Assembly: GCA_905201915.1 (NCBI GenBank)
Contig: CAJKQE010000028.1
Location: 1-24,511 of the forward strand
Direction: 5' to 3'
Source: an uncultured Lachnospiraceae bacterium
GTDB lineage: Bacteria > Bacillota > Clostridia > Lachnospirales > Lachnospiraceae
Length of the DNA: 24,511 bases
Each line of letters begins with the position of its first letter. The stretch's first letter is position 1. A model generated the notes under the pieces. That model was not told the origin of the DNA. It saw nothing but the letters and a program-made list of their open reading frames with translations, and made no database searches. Below, one piece after another: positions 23,478 to 24,511 of this stretch. The translations under genes were made by a program, and so were the position numbers.

Positions 23478-24511
23478 CTATGCTCCTCTCTTTTCTTTTT
23501 TCACATCAGTTACTTTTGTTCTAATTGTTCCGTCTGTCACCTGAATACTTAGTTCTTCTCCTGCTTTTACCTGAGAAATACTGGTAATGGCAGAGCCTTT
23601 CTGATTTTCCACATAAGAAAATCCCTGATTTAATTTTTCAAGAGGTGACAGCCCTTTCATTCGCTCAATATAAATGCTCAAATTCTGTCTGGCATAAAAA
23701 ATCTGCACCTCCATTGCGCTTTGTATTCTGTTCTCTAAATCCAGCAGACGTGTACGCTTTTCCCTTATCTGAAACTCAGGATTTCCATACATCAAACGCT
23801 TTTCATAATGTTTTATCTGCTGCTGTAAAAATTGGATTTTATTTTCCATATTTCTTGAAAACTTCTGGCGATAGTTTTCAAGAGACTGAAAAACACTTCG
23901 GATATCCGCCACAGCCAGCTCTGCTGCTGCCGAAGGTGTTGGAGCTCGCAAATCTGCCACAAAATCGGCAATGGTAGTATCTGTTTCATGTCCCACTGCA
24001 GAAATTATGGGCGTTTTACAATTAAAAATTGCTCTTGCCACAGCTTCTTCGTTAAATGCCCACAAATCTTCCATGGAACCTCCGCCACGGCCTACAATCA
24101 TCACATCCACACCATAATCATCCAGCTTCTCAATGCCTTCGATAATACTTTCCTTGGCACCTTCTCCCTGTACCAGCGCCGGGTACAAAATAAGCTGCGT
24201 GTAAGGATTTCTTCTTCCTGCTACATTTCGAATATCCTGTATGGCAGCACCGGTAGGCGCTGTCACAATCCCTACGGTTCTAGCATAAACCGGAATGGGT
24301 TGTTTATATTCTCCTGCAAACATTCCCATTTCTTCCAACTCTGCTTTTAATGCCAGAAAACGCTCATATAAAATACCGGCTCCTTCTAAAGTAATCTCTT
24401 TGGCATAGAGCTGATATTTTCCATCTCTTTCATATACACTGACACTTCCGTTTACTACTACTTTATCTCCATTTTTCATAGGAAATGCCAAGCCTTTTCT
24501 CTGTCCTGCAA
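23478..24511 (-). CDS. xseA: Exonuclease VII large subunit (N-terminal part beyond the window)
   Basis: The catalytic subunit of exonuclease VII. The visible 344 or so codons include the end of the OB-fold DNA-binding domain and the catalytic region with VGIVTAPTGAAIQDI, GRGGGSMEDLWAFN, the SAVGHETDTT motif and RAPTPSAAAE. A coiled-coil C-terminus for XseB binding follows. The reading frame stays open through a TTG at 24491 to the edge (AGQRKGLAFPM), and this segment is normal internal XseA sequence, so the gene is truncated by the window and not by a start; full-length XseA has about 400-450 residues. It is the first visible gene of the operon ending at recN. Confidence 0.96.
   Translation of the reverse strand, partial: AGQRKGLAFPMKNGDKVVVNGSVSVYERDGKYQLYAKEITLEGAGILYERFLALKAELEEMGMFAGEYKQPIPVYARTVGIVTAPTGAAIQDIRNVAGRRNPYTQLILYPALVQGEGAKESIIEGIEKLDDYGVDVMIVGRGGGSMEDLWAFNEEAVARAIFNCKTPIISAVGHETDTTIADFVADLRAPTPSAAAELAVADIRSVFQSLENYRQKFSRNMENKIQFLQQQIKHYEKRLMYGNPEFQIREKRTRLLDLENRIQSAMEVQIFYARQNLSIYIERMKGLSPLEKLNQGFSYVENQKGSAITSISQVKAGEELSIQVTDGTIRTKVTDVKKEKRGA

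Noticed and set aside
23645..24350. Plus-strand frames of 110 and 120 codons opposite xseA
   Set aside because: They mirror well-conserved XseA sequence and have no start signals or family features.
1..24511. CRISPR arrays, tRNA or rRNA genes, insertion sequences, defence islands
   Set aside because: No spaced direct repeats, cloverleaf-like segments, transposase frames or defence-gene motifs were seen; the genes are core functions.

Overview
The window looks like a chromosomal segment of an AT-rich, endospore-forming Firmicute of class Clostridia. I infer Lachnospiraceae, near Blautia or Ruminococcus. The reasons are Spo0A, SpoIVB, SpoIIM and CotF-type coat genes, strong AGGAGG ribosome binding sites, a CGAAC-N4-GTTCG SOS box, and the gene order xseA-xseB-ispA-dxs-tlyA-nadK-argR-recN-spoIVB-spo0A, which closely resembles the Bacillus/Clostridium arrangement. 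I see no rRNA, tRNA, CRISPR array, insertion sequence or prophage, and no sign of recent transfer.

Left part (1-6862). A rightward hisJ-type histidinol phosphatase gene ends at a long bidirectional hairpin. It converges with a leftward iron-sulfur/tRNA thiolation operon, iscR-iscS-iscU-mnmA: an Rrf2 regulator, a cysteine desulfurase, a scaffold and the tRNA 2-thiouridylase that takes its sulfur from such a desulfurase. Two rightward single genes follow: a SpoVB/MOP-family flippase and a type I DAHP synthase. The second ends in a terminator shared with xerD.

Middle (6858-12213). Everything here is leftward: recA (SigA promoter and SOS box) with recX 12 bp downstream, then rny (RNase Y) with its own promoter and a strong terminator, then spoIIM and a XerD-like recombinase. 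The 319 bp between recA and the coat genes hold the recA control region, the coat-operon terminator and what may be a frameshifted remnant of a small gene.

Right part (12213-24511). Two short CotF-like coat genes lie downstream of glgA, spo0A and spoIVB. They are preceded by the compact operon xseA-xseB-ispA-dxs-tlyA-nadK-argR-recN, whose genes overlap or lie a few bases apart and which ends at a terminator after recN. It joins DNA repair (exonuclease VII, RecN), isoprenoid synthesis (Dxs, IspA), NAD kinase, an rRNA methyltransferase and the arginine regulator. xseA runs off the right edge.

Most of the window is core genome and I do not see an undescribed multi-gene system. The points worth a second look are a XerD-like recombinase without the usual catalytic lysine, paired palindromes and a Shine-Dalgarno hairpin before rny, a hairpin at the likely 5' end of the glgA mRNA, inverted repeats before spo0A, and the possible gene remnant upstream of recA.
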